A stretch of DNA of 38,645 bases, taken from positions 1 through 38,645 of the forward strand of contig CAAEDK010000162.1 of the NCBI GenBank assembly GCA_900754605.1. Reading direction: 5' to 3'. Source of the stretch: an uncultured Oscillospiraceae bacterium (GTDB taxonomy: Bacteria; Bacillota_A; Clostridia; Oscillospirales; Oscillospiraceae). A model generated the notes under the pieces. That model worked only from the letters and a program-made list of their open reading frames with translations. It was not told the origin of the DNA and searched no databases. The position numbers and the translations under genes are program-made. Of the stretch, positions 6,896-14,153 are shown piece after piece (the stretch's first letter is position 1; each line of letters starts with the position of its first letter).

Positions 6896-8791
6896 TCACA
6901 TGCCAGTCATCTGCTGAGTAGGAATCCGCACTTCACCGCCCTGTCTGCAGTTGACCTCCTCTGGTTCATGAAATGTCGGGACAACCCGATGTAACGCCTC
7001 CCGGATACAGGAAGGGTTGTCCTTTTCTAAAGCATTCTGGAGAATTACTAGCTTCTCTTTCAACTCACCAGGCGTAATTGCCGGTTGCCGCTCAATAAAT
7101 ATCTGGCTGTTCTCTGTCTGCTCAATATCCCGACTGGCAATTAGGAGTTCCTCATAAAGTTTCTCACCAGGCCGCAGTCCCGTCTCTATAATATCGATGT
7201 CCCGATAAGGCGCATACCCAGAGAGGCGAATCATATTCTCAGCCAAATCTAATATTTTAACCGGCTGTCCCATATTTAATACAAAAAGCTCATTTTTTCG
7301 GGCCATAGCCCCTGTCTGCAGAACGAGCTGTGCTGCCTCCTGTATTGTCATAAAGTAGCGAATAATTCTCTTATCTGTCACGGTTACAGGTCCCCCCGCC
7401 GCAATCTGCCGTTGAAAGAGCGGTACTACAGAACCGTTGGAACCCAGCACATTTCCAAATCGAACTGCAATGAAATCTGTGCCGCTGTGTCCCTTCATGG
7501 ACTGAAGAATCATCTCGCAAAGCCGCTTGCTGGCTCCCATTACAGAAGTGGGGTTAACCGCCTTATCTGTGGAAATCAGAAGGAATTTTTTAACCTGAAA
7601 CTCATCTGCAATCTGTACAAGGTTCAGTGTTCCAAACACATTGTTTCGAATGGCCTCCTGGGGACTATTCTCCATAAGAGGTACGTGTTTATGTGCAGCA
7701 GCATGAAATACAACATCTGGATGATATGCATCAAATATCTGTCGCATCCGTGCTTTATCCTGAACCGATGCGATTTCTACCTTTAAGTTAAGACGCCCTC
7801 CATATTGATAGAGCAGTTCTTGCTGGATATCATAGGCTCCGTTTTCATAAATATCCACAATCACCAGTTCTTTAGGATCATGTTTGACAATCTGCCGACA
7901 CAATTCCGAACCAATCGATCCACCGCCTCCGGTAACCATTATGACTTCTCCGGTAATATACGCATCCACCGGAGTTGGATCCAGATAGACCGGTTCCCGG
8001 CCAAGAATATCCTCAATCCGGATCTCTCGTAGTTGAGTATGTATGGGCTTCCGATGAATCATGTCTAATGTGCTTGGTAAAACAGAAACCTTGATTCCCT
8101 CCAAGCCAGACATCTTTTGAAAGATCTCATGGCGCCGGTCTTCATCGGCCGATGGTATGGCTACAATAATCTCACGAATGTCTATTGTCCGAAGGGAATC
8201 TTGCACTTGGTCGATTCTCCCTTTCACCTCTACGCCATGGATGCGCTTCCTCAATTTCTCAGGATCATCATCGAAAAAGCACTGCACATTATATCGACTG
8301 TCAGGGTTGCTTTGGAGTTCCTCCAATAATTGTACGCCTGCTGCTCCAGCTCCGACAATAGCTACCGGAATCTGGTGCCGTCCTTTGTAAAAGAGCACTC
8401 GGCTCCGATAAACTCGATAGGCAAATCGCATCATCAGCATTCCCAAAACCCACATACTGGCTACGCAGGTCAAAAGCATAAATGAGATTACACTCTGCAG
8501 AAAAAGCCGACTCAATACCTCATAGAGAAAAACTCCACAGAAAGCGGCCATCAGCAAAGAGAGATATTCTTTGCTCTCTGCGTATCTCCACAAGCTATCA
8601 TAGGTGCGAAAAATAAACTGGAAAAGGACTGTACACCCATACAACAGCAAAAAATTCTGCAACAGTTGGAAAGAGCGTCCAACTGCGTCAGATAAATTAT
8701 ATCTCAATGAAAACCATGAGAAAAAGGCAGAAACCGCAATTAGAATAATGCTGTCGCAAACAAACAGTATCTGCTTTCGAAAATGATTCAT
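6896..8791 (-). CDS. pglF: Membrane-bound UDP-GlcNAc 4,6-dehydratase (PglF/CapD type)
   Basis: A 631-residue nucleoside-diphosphate-sugar dehydratase of the WbpM/CapD/PglF group. It has about four N-terminal transmembrane helices (roughly residues 10-125), a CoA-binding-like Rossmann domain beginning IPVAIVGAGAAG, and a second Rossmann domain with VTGGGGSIGSE. The segment STDKAVNPTSVMGASK has Met in place of the usual SDR Tyr, as is normal for this group. It should make UDP-4-keto-6-deoxy-GlcNAc, the substrate of the PglE-like aminotransferase at 33553-34665. AGGAG lies ten bases ahead of the ATG. It is transcribed alone, after a terminator, and its codons are visibly less GC-rich than those of its neighbours, which hints at separate acquisition. 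Confidence 0.88.
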   Translation of the reverse strand: MNHFRKQILFVCDSIILIAVSAFFSWFSLRYNLSDAVGRSFQLLQNFLLLYGCTVLFQFIFRTYDSLWRYAESKEYLSLLMAAFCGVFLYEVLSRLFLQSVISFMLLTCVASMWVLGMLMMRFAYRVYRSRVLFYKGRHQIPVAIVGAGAAGVQLLEELQSNPDSRYNVQCFFDDDPEKLRKRIHGVEVKGRIDQVQDSLRTIDIREIIVAIPSADEDRRHEIFQKMSGLEGIKVSVLPSTLDMIHRKPIHTQLREIRIEDILGREPVYLDPTPVDAYITGEVIMVTGGGGSIGSELCRQIVKHDPKELVIVDIYENGAYDIQQELLYQYGGRLNLKVEIASVQDKARMRQIFDAYHPDVVFHAAAHKHVPLMENSPQEAIRNNVFGTLNLVQIADEFQVKKFLLISTDKAVNPTSVMGASKRLCEMILQSMKGHSGTDFIAVRFGNVLGSNGSVVPLFQRQIAAGGPVTVTDKRIIRYFMTIQEAAQLVLQTGAMARKNELFVLNMGQPVKILDLAENMIRLSGYAPYRDIDIIETGLRPGEKLYEELLIASRDIEQTENSQIFIERQPAITPGELKEKLVILQNALEKDNPSCIREALHRVVPTFHEPEEVNCRQGGEVRIPTQQMTGM

Positions 8792-8848
8792 CGATTATAT
8801 TCTCCTGCTGCTACATTTTCTATCTTTTCTGGCTATCAGGTTACGATC

Positions 8849-8882
8849 GTATAACAAATTATACAGTCTTTTTGTCAAAAAG
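8849..8882 (-). promoter_or_regulatory. Promoter/operator region of the dehydratase gene
   Basis: On the minus strand TTGACA (8878-8873) and TATAAT (8863-8858) are both perfect consensus hexamers, but only nine bases apart, so they cannot form one standard promoter. Two palindromes overlap them: GTATAACAAATTATAC (8849-8864) and CTTTTTGTCAAAAAG (8868-8882). The site is 58 or more bases ahead of the start codon. It is probably a promoter with an overlapping operator; which hexamers are used is open. Confidence 0.45.
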
Positions 8883-8938
8883 GGAAGCGTAAAATGTTAC
8901 TATTTCTTAGTCCCTGACTTCTGATTGATTTTCTAGAG

Positions 8939-8974
8939 AAAAAAGCTGGAGACGGAACTCCGCCTCCAGCTTTT
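8939..8974 (-). terminator. Terminator between asnB and the dehydratase gene
   Basis: AAAAGCTGGAG (8941-8951) pairs with CTCCAGCTTTT (8964-8974), and the interior can pair further (CGGA with CCG). Read on the minus strand, the stem is followed by TTTTTTC. It should end the large glycan operon about 490 bases after the stop of the 9466-11376 gene. Confidence 0.85.
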
Positions 8975-9465
8975 CATTCTTTATCCCAGTGTATTACAGC
9001 AGATGTCTTCTCAATTCTCTCTTTTGTTTCCATTTTTGCGTATATAGAATTTTGTTTATTATTGTTTTTTCACTCCCGCAGGGGCCAGAAAATTTTGAAT
9101 TGTGGAGTACAAAACGAAATTGAGGAATTATCAGAGAAATTTCAGAAGTGACGCAGGCAGAAGGAACCTTCTACAGTAGGACATGTCTGCGTTTTAAAGC
9201 CGTTCCCCATACATGGCAGGTTCATCCCGGGACTTCGTCTACACAAATCATAGAGAGTCAGCAAAATATAAGCTAAATAGTCTGGCACCCAAATGAAATG
9301 CAGACGCCTGCCGCTGACTACTTACGGGCGTTGTTTCTTTGTTTCCGTTTTAGCATGCTATTTGTGTTTAATGTTATGAGTAGTGATCACATAAGGAACA
9401 AACCACATTGCTGATCACCGCCCTATTTTTACTCCATCTGTCTCGATCGGATTTCATATAGAGCT
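8975..9465. other. Gene-free trailer of the glycan operon
   Basis: About 490 bases of mixed, AT-leaning sequence between the operon terminator and the end of asnB. I see only short local inverted repeats, such as AGAAGGAACCTTCT near 9160, and no coding region or recognisable element. It reads like decayed DNA. Confidence 0.45.
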
Positions 9466-11376
9466 TCACACTGTATTTAATCGCTCCCTATGCTCGTTGG
9501 CCTTGTCATGAAAGATTTGCTGCCACAATTCCAAGCAGAAGAAGCCCCACAGGCTACGAGAGAATGCACCCTCACCGTTGATTTTGGAAATGACTTTCGC
9601 ATTATCCACATACTCTCGCTGGCGAGCCTTGGTAGTAGAAAGTGTATCGCAAATGAAATCTCGGCACTCGCCTTTTGCCCATACGGCAAAGGGCGTCGGG
9701 AAGCCCATCTTGTCCGTGCGGTTCATGACCTGCTCCGGCACATACCGGCTCATGGCCGAGCGCAGAATATACTTCATCGTTCCGTTTTTGAACTTGATGC
9801 TGGCGGGAATGGTGGCCGCGAATTCCACCAGTTCCCGGTCCAGGAACGGGACCCGGGATTCCAGGCCGTGGGCCATGCTCATGCGGTCCTCCACCTGAAG
9901 CAGGGCCGGCAGGAGCGTCTTGAAGTCAAAGTGCGTCATCCGGTCCAGATAGGACTGCTTATCCACATTCTCCGCTACGAACAGCCGTTCATAAGAGTCA
10001 TAGGGATCATAGGCGGGCAGGGCGTCCCGGTGGACGCAGTCCTCCATGCCGGGGGCACGGTTGATGAGCTGGAAGTAGCGCTTGCTGGGCTCATCGAACA
10101 GCCCCTTGCTCCAGAAGCTGCGGAGCATGGGCTTGTAGTTGCGAAGAGCGGTGAGGTTGGGGATGATGGACTCGTAGGTGACCACGAAGGCGCCCTTTTG
10201 CGCCGTCCCCTCAATGGCGCCCTTGATGCACTGCTCGAAGTACGCCACCAGATACCGGGTATAGCCGCCGAAGATCTCGTCGCCGCCTTGTCCGCCCAGG
10301 ACCACCTTGCGGTGCTGCGCTGCCAGCCGGGAGATCATATACTGGGAGAAGGAGCCGGGGCCGGCAACAGGGGCGTCCAGCGCATAGATCACGTTTCCAA
10401 TGTTGTCGATGAAATCCTGGGCCGTGATGTCCAGCTCATAGAGCTTGAAGTCCTTTTCCCGGGCCACGGTGCGGGCATAGGCGCTTTCGTCATAATCCGG
10501 GCCGATGTTATATTTTCCGGTGAAGCCCACGAAGCTCTCACCCAACAGGTCCCGGGCCATGGCGGAAGTGATGGAGGAGTCCACGCCGCCGCTGACATAT
10601 CCGCCCACCGGCACGTCGCTTCGGACATGGTATTTGATGGAGCGCTGGAACTGTGCTTCCAGCTCATCATGGAAATACTGCTCCGTATGGTATATGTCGG
10701 GGCGGTAGTAGACCTGCCAGTACCGGCGGCGCTTGATGGAGCCGTCGGCCGTGATCGTCATGCGGTGGGCCGGCTCCAATTCCTCGATCCCCTGAAACAG
10801 CGTCCGTCCCTCCATGCAGAACTGGAACACCAGGTAATCCTGGAAGCCCTTGGGATTGGTCTCAATGCTGGGCAGGAACGGCAGCAGCGCCTTCATTTCC
10901 GAGGCGAAATACAGCGTGTTGTCCACCACAGTGTAATAGAAAGGCTTGATGCCGAAGTGGTCCCGGGCGCAGAACAGTGCCTGCCGCTTTTCGTCCCACA
11001 GGGCGAAGGCGAACATGCCGGAAAAATGCTCTACGCATTCCTCGCCCCACACCTCATAGGCCCGGAGGATCACTTCCGTGTCGCTGGTGGTCTCATAGGT
11101 GCCGCCCAGCTGTTGTTTGAGTTCGATATAGTTGTAGATCTCCCCGTTGAAGCAGACCCAGTTGCCGTGGTGATCGGTCATGGGCTGCTGGCCGGAGGCG
11201 ATGTCGATAATGCTGAGCCGGCGGTGCGCCATGCCGACGTTCTCAGCCTGGTGCATCCAAACGCCGTGGCCGTCCGGGCCGCGATGGGCCTGCAGATCGT
11301 TCATAACATTCAATTTGTGGGCAAGCCCGGGAATCCGGTTGCCGGATAATTCGATCATACCCGCGATCGAGCACAT
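9466..11376 (-). CDS. asnB: Asparagine synthase (glutamine-hydrolysing), copy 1
   Basis: A 636-residue class II amidotransferase. The start MCSIAGMIEL exposes Cys2 as the glutaminase nucleophile after Met removal. RGPDGHG and FNGEIYNY are conserved glutaminase motifs, and SGGVDSS (near residue 260) is the ATP-pyrophosphatase loop. Family members either make asparagine or transfer ammonia to sugar-acid carboxylates or other acids. Placed at the end of a glycan operon with two further homologues, a role in amidating a uronic acid or its polymer is plausible. AGGAGG lies nine bases ahead of the ATG. The length is usual for AsnB. Confidence 0.88.
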   Translation of the reverse strand: MCSIAGMIELSGNRIPGLAHKLNVMNDLQAHRGPDGHGVWMHQAENVGMAHRRLSIIDIASGQQPMTDHHGNWVCFNGEIYNYIELKQQLGGTYETTSDTEVILRAYEVWGEECVEHFSGMFAFALWDEKRQALFCARDHFGIKPFYYTVVDNTLYFASEMKALLPFLPSIETNPKGFQDYLVFQFCMEGRTLFQGIEELEPAHRMTITADGSIKRRRYWQVYYRPDIYHTEQYFHDELEAQFQRSIKYHVRSDVPVGGYVSGGVDSSITSAMARDLLGESFVGFTGKYNIGPDYDESAYARTVAREKDFKLYELDITAQDFIDNIGNVIYALDAPVAGPGSFSQYMISRLAAQHRKVVLGGQGGDEIFGGYTRYLVAYFEQCIKGAIEGTAQKGAFVVTYESIIPNLTALRNYKPMLRSFWSKGLFDEPSKRYFQLINRAPGMEDCVHRDALPAYDPYDSYERLFVAENVDKQSYLDRMTHFDFKTLLPALLQVEDRMSMAHGLESRVPFLDRELVEFAATIPASIKFKNGTMKYILRSAMSRYVPEQVMNRTDKMGFPTPFAVWAKGECRDFICDTLSTTKARQREYVDNAKVISKINGEGAFSRSLWGFFCLELWQQIFHDKANEHRERLNTV

Positions 11377-11413
11377 AGGGCGGTCCCTCCTTTTTGTGAA
11401 TCAAGGTTTCCAT

Positions 11414-11457
11414 CCGAGGGGTGACCGAACGGTGCGTCACAGCCACCGTGTCCTCGG
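11414..11457. promoter_or_regulatory. Potential alternative RNA folds ahead of asnB
   Basis: CCGAGG (11414-11419) and CCTCGG (11452-11457) can close a stem. Inside it, GTGAC (11421-11425) can pair with GTCAC (11436-11440), or ACGGTG (11429-11434) can pair with CACCGT (11444-11449), but not both. This lies between the lipoprotein stop and asnB and could affect asnB translation. It may be chance. Confidence 0.3.
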
Positions 11458-11466
11458 AGCAGTCTT

Positions 11467-11763
11467 TTATTGGTATATGTCAAAAAGAGCAAGGTTGGGA
11501 AGCGTTTCCCGGCCGCTGATCTCCACCAGGATCTCTGATGTAGTCGCAGCGTCCTTGAGCTGATAGGACAGATCGTACACGTCCTGCACCAGATCTCCCT
11601 CCAGAGCGGTCTTGGTGCCGTCCTCGTCCACCGACCAGCATGTGACCTCCAGAGGGACTTGAAGCTCCTCCATAAAGCTCATGGTGATGCGGTAAAACTC
11701 CACATCCTCTGTAAAGACGCAGGAGATGGAGTTGGGTGTGAGCGTCTTCATCATAGACCACAT
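11467..11763 (-). pseudogene. Frameshifted C-terminal part of the transglutaminase-like lipoprotein
   Basis: An open frame of 98 residues that continues the lipoprotein gene after a one-base phase change. It ends in a sensible protein end (NLALFDIYQ, then stop). In the original frame the residues after about 11760 turn into poor, arginine/glycine-rich sequence. The switch fits an extra T in the GTCTATGATG region near 11745-11755. The part contains a beta-rich segment (VPLEVTCWSVDEDGTKTAL). It is either a true frameshift mutation, a sequencing error, or less likely programmed frameshifting. Confidence 0.7.
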
Positions 11764-12427
11764 CCTGACTGGAGGCCGGCTCCACAGGAATGCTGCTGGT
11801 GACAGAGGCGGGATACCAGCCCAACAGGTTCAGATCATTGAGAAGCAGAGAGTCCGGCTGCTCTAGGACCTGATATGCCTCTGTGAAAAAGCGGTTGGTG
11901 AGATAGTAAGAGTCCATGGAGGGCTCCCCGCAGACGTATGCCTGGGCATCGTCGCAGGTCAGCAGCGTCGCCATATCCGTGGTGTAATAGATGCCGTGGG
12001 TGGGGTCAAAGACATAGGGGCCTTCCGTGGTCTGAACTTCCACTACGGCATGGATAGAAGAATCCTCCCCGATATGCAAAGAGCTGATTCCATATAGGGT
12101 GGCCTGATAGTACCCGTGCCGGGACAGCTCCTTGACAAACAAGTAGCAGTATATCCCGCAATCGCCGGTCCCAAATTCCAGATAATCTTCCTCCGTGATA
12201 GGCCGCCCCTCGACCTGGGGACCCACGCCGTAGGAGATCAGCCCATTGACATATTCATTGATCTCCTGGACCTCCTCCACCGTGGGGACCTTCAATTCTG
12301 TGACATAAGAGGGGGCCTCCTCCGGCAGCTCCTCTACCGTGGCGGATGTACCCGAAGTGGAGGAGCAGCCCGTCAGCAATACCAGTAACAAAAAAAGTGC
12401 AAAGCAGTTTACCCGTGTTTTCTCCAT
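11480..12427 (-). CDS. Transglutaminase-like lipoprotein (frameshifted near its 3' end)
   Basis: A predicted surface lipoprotein. The N-terminus has a hydrophobic stretch ending LLTGC, with Cys21 as the lipid-bearing residue. After a Thr/Glu-rich linker comes a transglutaminase-like fold with a candidate Cys90 (GDCGIYCY), His126 (IHAVVEV) and Asp141 (FDPTHG) triad. Such domains act as cysteine peptidases or cross-linking enzymes outside the membrane. The start is the ATG at 12427, ahead of a clear lipoprotein signal; the ribosome site is weak, with AAGG touching the ATG. It follows the glycosyltransferase gene by 19 bases. As read, translation runs to 11480 in an abnormal frame; the natural end is probably at 11467 in the other frame. 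The target is unknown, perhaps the glycosylated surface protein. Confidence 0.7.
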   Translation of the reverse strand: MEKTRVNCFALFLLLVLLTGCSSTSGTSATVEELPEEAPSYVTELKVPTVEEVQEINEYVNGLISYGVGPQVEGRPITEEDYLEFGTGDCGIYCYLFVKELSRHGYYQATLYGISSLHIGEDSSIHAVVEVQTTEGPYVFDPTHGIYYTTDMATLLTCDDAQAYVCGEPSMDSYYLTNRFFTEAYQVLEQPDSLLLNDLNLLGWYPASVTSSIPVEPASSQDVVYDEDAHTQLHLLRLYRGCGVLPHHHELYGGASSPSGGHMLVGGRGRHQDRSGGRSGAGRVRSVLSAQGRCDYIRDPGGDQRPGNASQPCSF

Positions 12428-12446
12428 CCTTAGGTTTTTCGTCCTT

Positions 12447-14153
12447 TCACACACGCTCGATGAGGCCATGTTCCCCCAGGACCGTCTCCAACGCGGCCCG
12501 CTGGCTCTCAAAGCTGAACTTGTTCCGACAGCCCTCGTACTGCTTTTTCATGGCGGAGAGCTGTTCCTCATCATGAAGCAGCCGGTTGAGGGTCTGCCCA
12601 AACTTGACGGGGTCGGAGAGGTCTTCTCCCACGCCCACGCCGTGTTCGCCGGCTACCATGGACACTTCTTTCATGGAGACGTCATAGAGCATGGGCAATG
12701 TAGCCTCAAAATATTCCATCAGCTTATTGGGAACAGCGTAGGAGTAGTATTCATCCACCGCGGAATACGGCAGCACGCCAAGATCTGCGTTGACGGTAAA
12801 GCGCAGAAGCTCGCTCTGGTTGACCCAGCCCACCATGACCACCCGCTCGGGGTTTCCTTCCTTTTCCAGCGTGTGGAGGAACTTCTCCTGATAGTCGCCT
12901 CCGCCCACGACCACAAGGCGGCAGTCATCCTCCAGATACCGCGTGGCCCGGGCCAGGTTGTCCAGATTGCGCAGGGCCGTCATGCTGCCCTGAAAAATGG
13001 CGATCCGGGTCCCATCCGGAATGCCGTAGGTATGCCAGAAGTCCGCTTCCGGCACAGTATCCTCCAAGCGCAGAGCGGCGCTCATACAGGAATAAATGAC
13101 ATCAAAATGCTTGTGGTAGCATGCGCTCATGTCCTGAGCCAAATACTTCCCCACAGTGATGCACACATCACACTTGGGATAGAGCTCCGCCTCGCTCTTT
13201 TCCGCCAGGGCGATCTTCTCGGCCCAAGTGCTTTCCCACAGGCGGGTCTGCTTGTACCACCACTCATGGCAATCCACCATCAGCGTGCAGCCCAGTACTT
13301 CCTTGAGCATCACGCCGATGGGCAGCGTGGGCAGATCCGCCACGTACACCAGGTCCGGCGTCTCCTCCGGCAGGGCCCGCCGTACCTGTTCCAAAATGGG
13401 GGAATACTCGAACAGGATCTTCCGGAAATCCTGGAAATCAAATTGCTTTTCCCCCAGCGTGTCCGGCCCCACGGGACTGAGGGGGATGGGGGTGCCCCGA
13501 TAAAGCTCCGGCGGGTCGTTGTTGAACAGCCAGACACCGTTGTCCGCCGTCTTGCAGTGGGCCGCCAGCGCCCTGCCACGGGGCCCTTTCGTATAGGAGA
13601 GCGCCACATCGCCCACGGTCGTGTAGCCCTGTGTGTCGATCTCCTTCAGGTCCGCTCCCACAATGGCCCGCTCATACTCGCCTGCCTGCGCGCCTGTCCG
13701 CTTGTCCGAGATAACAGTGGTGTGGCCGGTATGACTGTCATAGACCAGAACGCGGTTCCCTCTCTGGATGGAGATGAAATAGCCGCTGCGCTCTCCCACC
13801 GTTTGCAGCGTGTAGCCCCGGCGGGTCTTTTCCATGCCGGCCAGCAGCTCCAGTGCGCACGCGTAGGTGCCGTTCTCCCGGTGATAGGCCTCCTGTGCGT
13901 CGATCACATGGGTGATGAGCCCACGCTCCTCTTCCATCAGCGCATCCAGAGACAGGGCGTAGAGTTTCACTACATTCCAGTCCAGAGGACGGACCACATA
14001 GTCCGGATCGGAGTCATTGGTGAAGTCTGTATATGCGGACGGAAACAATTTCACCGAATACCCGTTCTCCATCAGGACATCGGCAAAAAACAAGATCCGA
14101 CGGTCAATATACGCATCATGCGTGACCAGCCACGCGATCTTTTTCTCTTTCAT
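12447..14153 (-). CDS. GT4-type glycosyltransferase with an internal pilin-like insertion
   Basis: A 568-residue cytoplasmic glycosyltransferase. The GT-B N-terminal fold starts KIAWLVTHDAYIDRRILFFADVL and resumes near residue 240 (FRKILFEYSPILEQV). The C-terminal part carries FQGSMTALRNLDNL, VVVGGGDYQ and VPNKLMEYFEATLPML, typical of GT4. Residues about 72-235 are not part of a normal GT4. There AQEAYHRENGTYACALELL and RRGYTLQ...GYFISI resemble the globular part of type IV pilin-like proteins. The gene overlaps the upstream methyltransferase by four bases (ATGA), with AAGGAGAG upstream. The sugar donor and acceptor are unknown. The insertion could bind a glycan or partner protein. Confidence 0.8.
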   Translation of the reverse strand: MKEKKIAWLVTHDAYIDRRILFFADVLMENGYSVKLFPSAYTDFTNDSDPDYVVRPLDWNVVKLYALSLDALMEEERGLITHVIDAQEAYHRENGTYACALELLAGMEKTRRGYTLQTVGERSGYFISIQRGNRVLVYDSHTGHTTVISDKRTGAQAGEYERAIVGADLKEIDTQGYTTVGDVALSYTKGPRGRALAAHCKTADNGVWLFNNDPPELYRGTPIPLSPVGPDTLGEKQFDFQDFRKILFEYSPILEQVRRALPEETPDLVYVADLPTLPIGVMLKEVLGCTLMVDCHEWWYKQTRLWESTWAEKIALAEKSEAELYPKCDVCITVGKYLAQDMSACYHKHFDVIYSCMSAALRLEDTVPEADFWHTYGIPDGTRIAIFQGSMTALRNLDNLARATRYLEDDCRLVVVGGGDYQEKFLHTLEKEGNPERVVMVGWVNQSELLRFTVNADLGVLPYSAVDEYYSYAVPNKLMEYFEATLPMLYDVSMKEVSMVAGEHGVGVGEDLSDPVKFGQTLNRLLHDEEQLSAMKKQYEGCRNKFSFESQRAALETVLGEHGLIERV

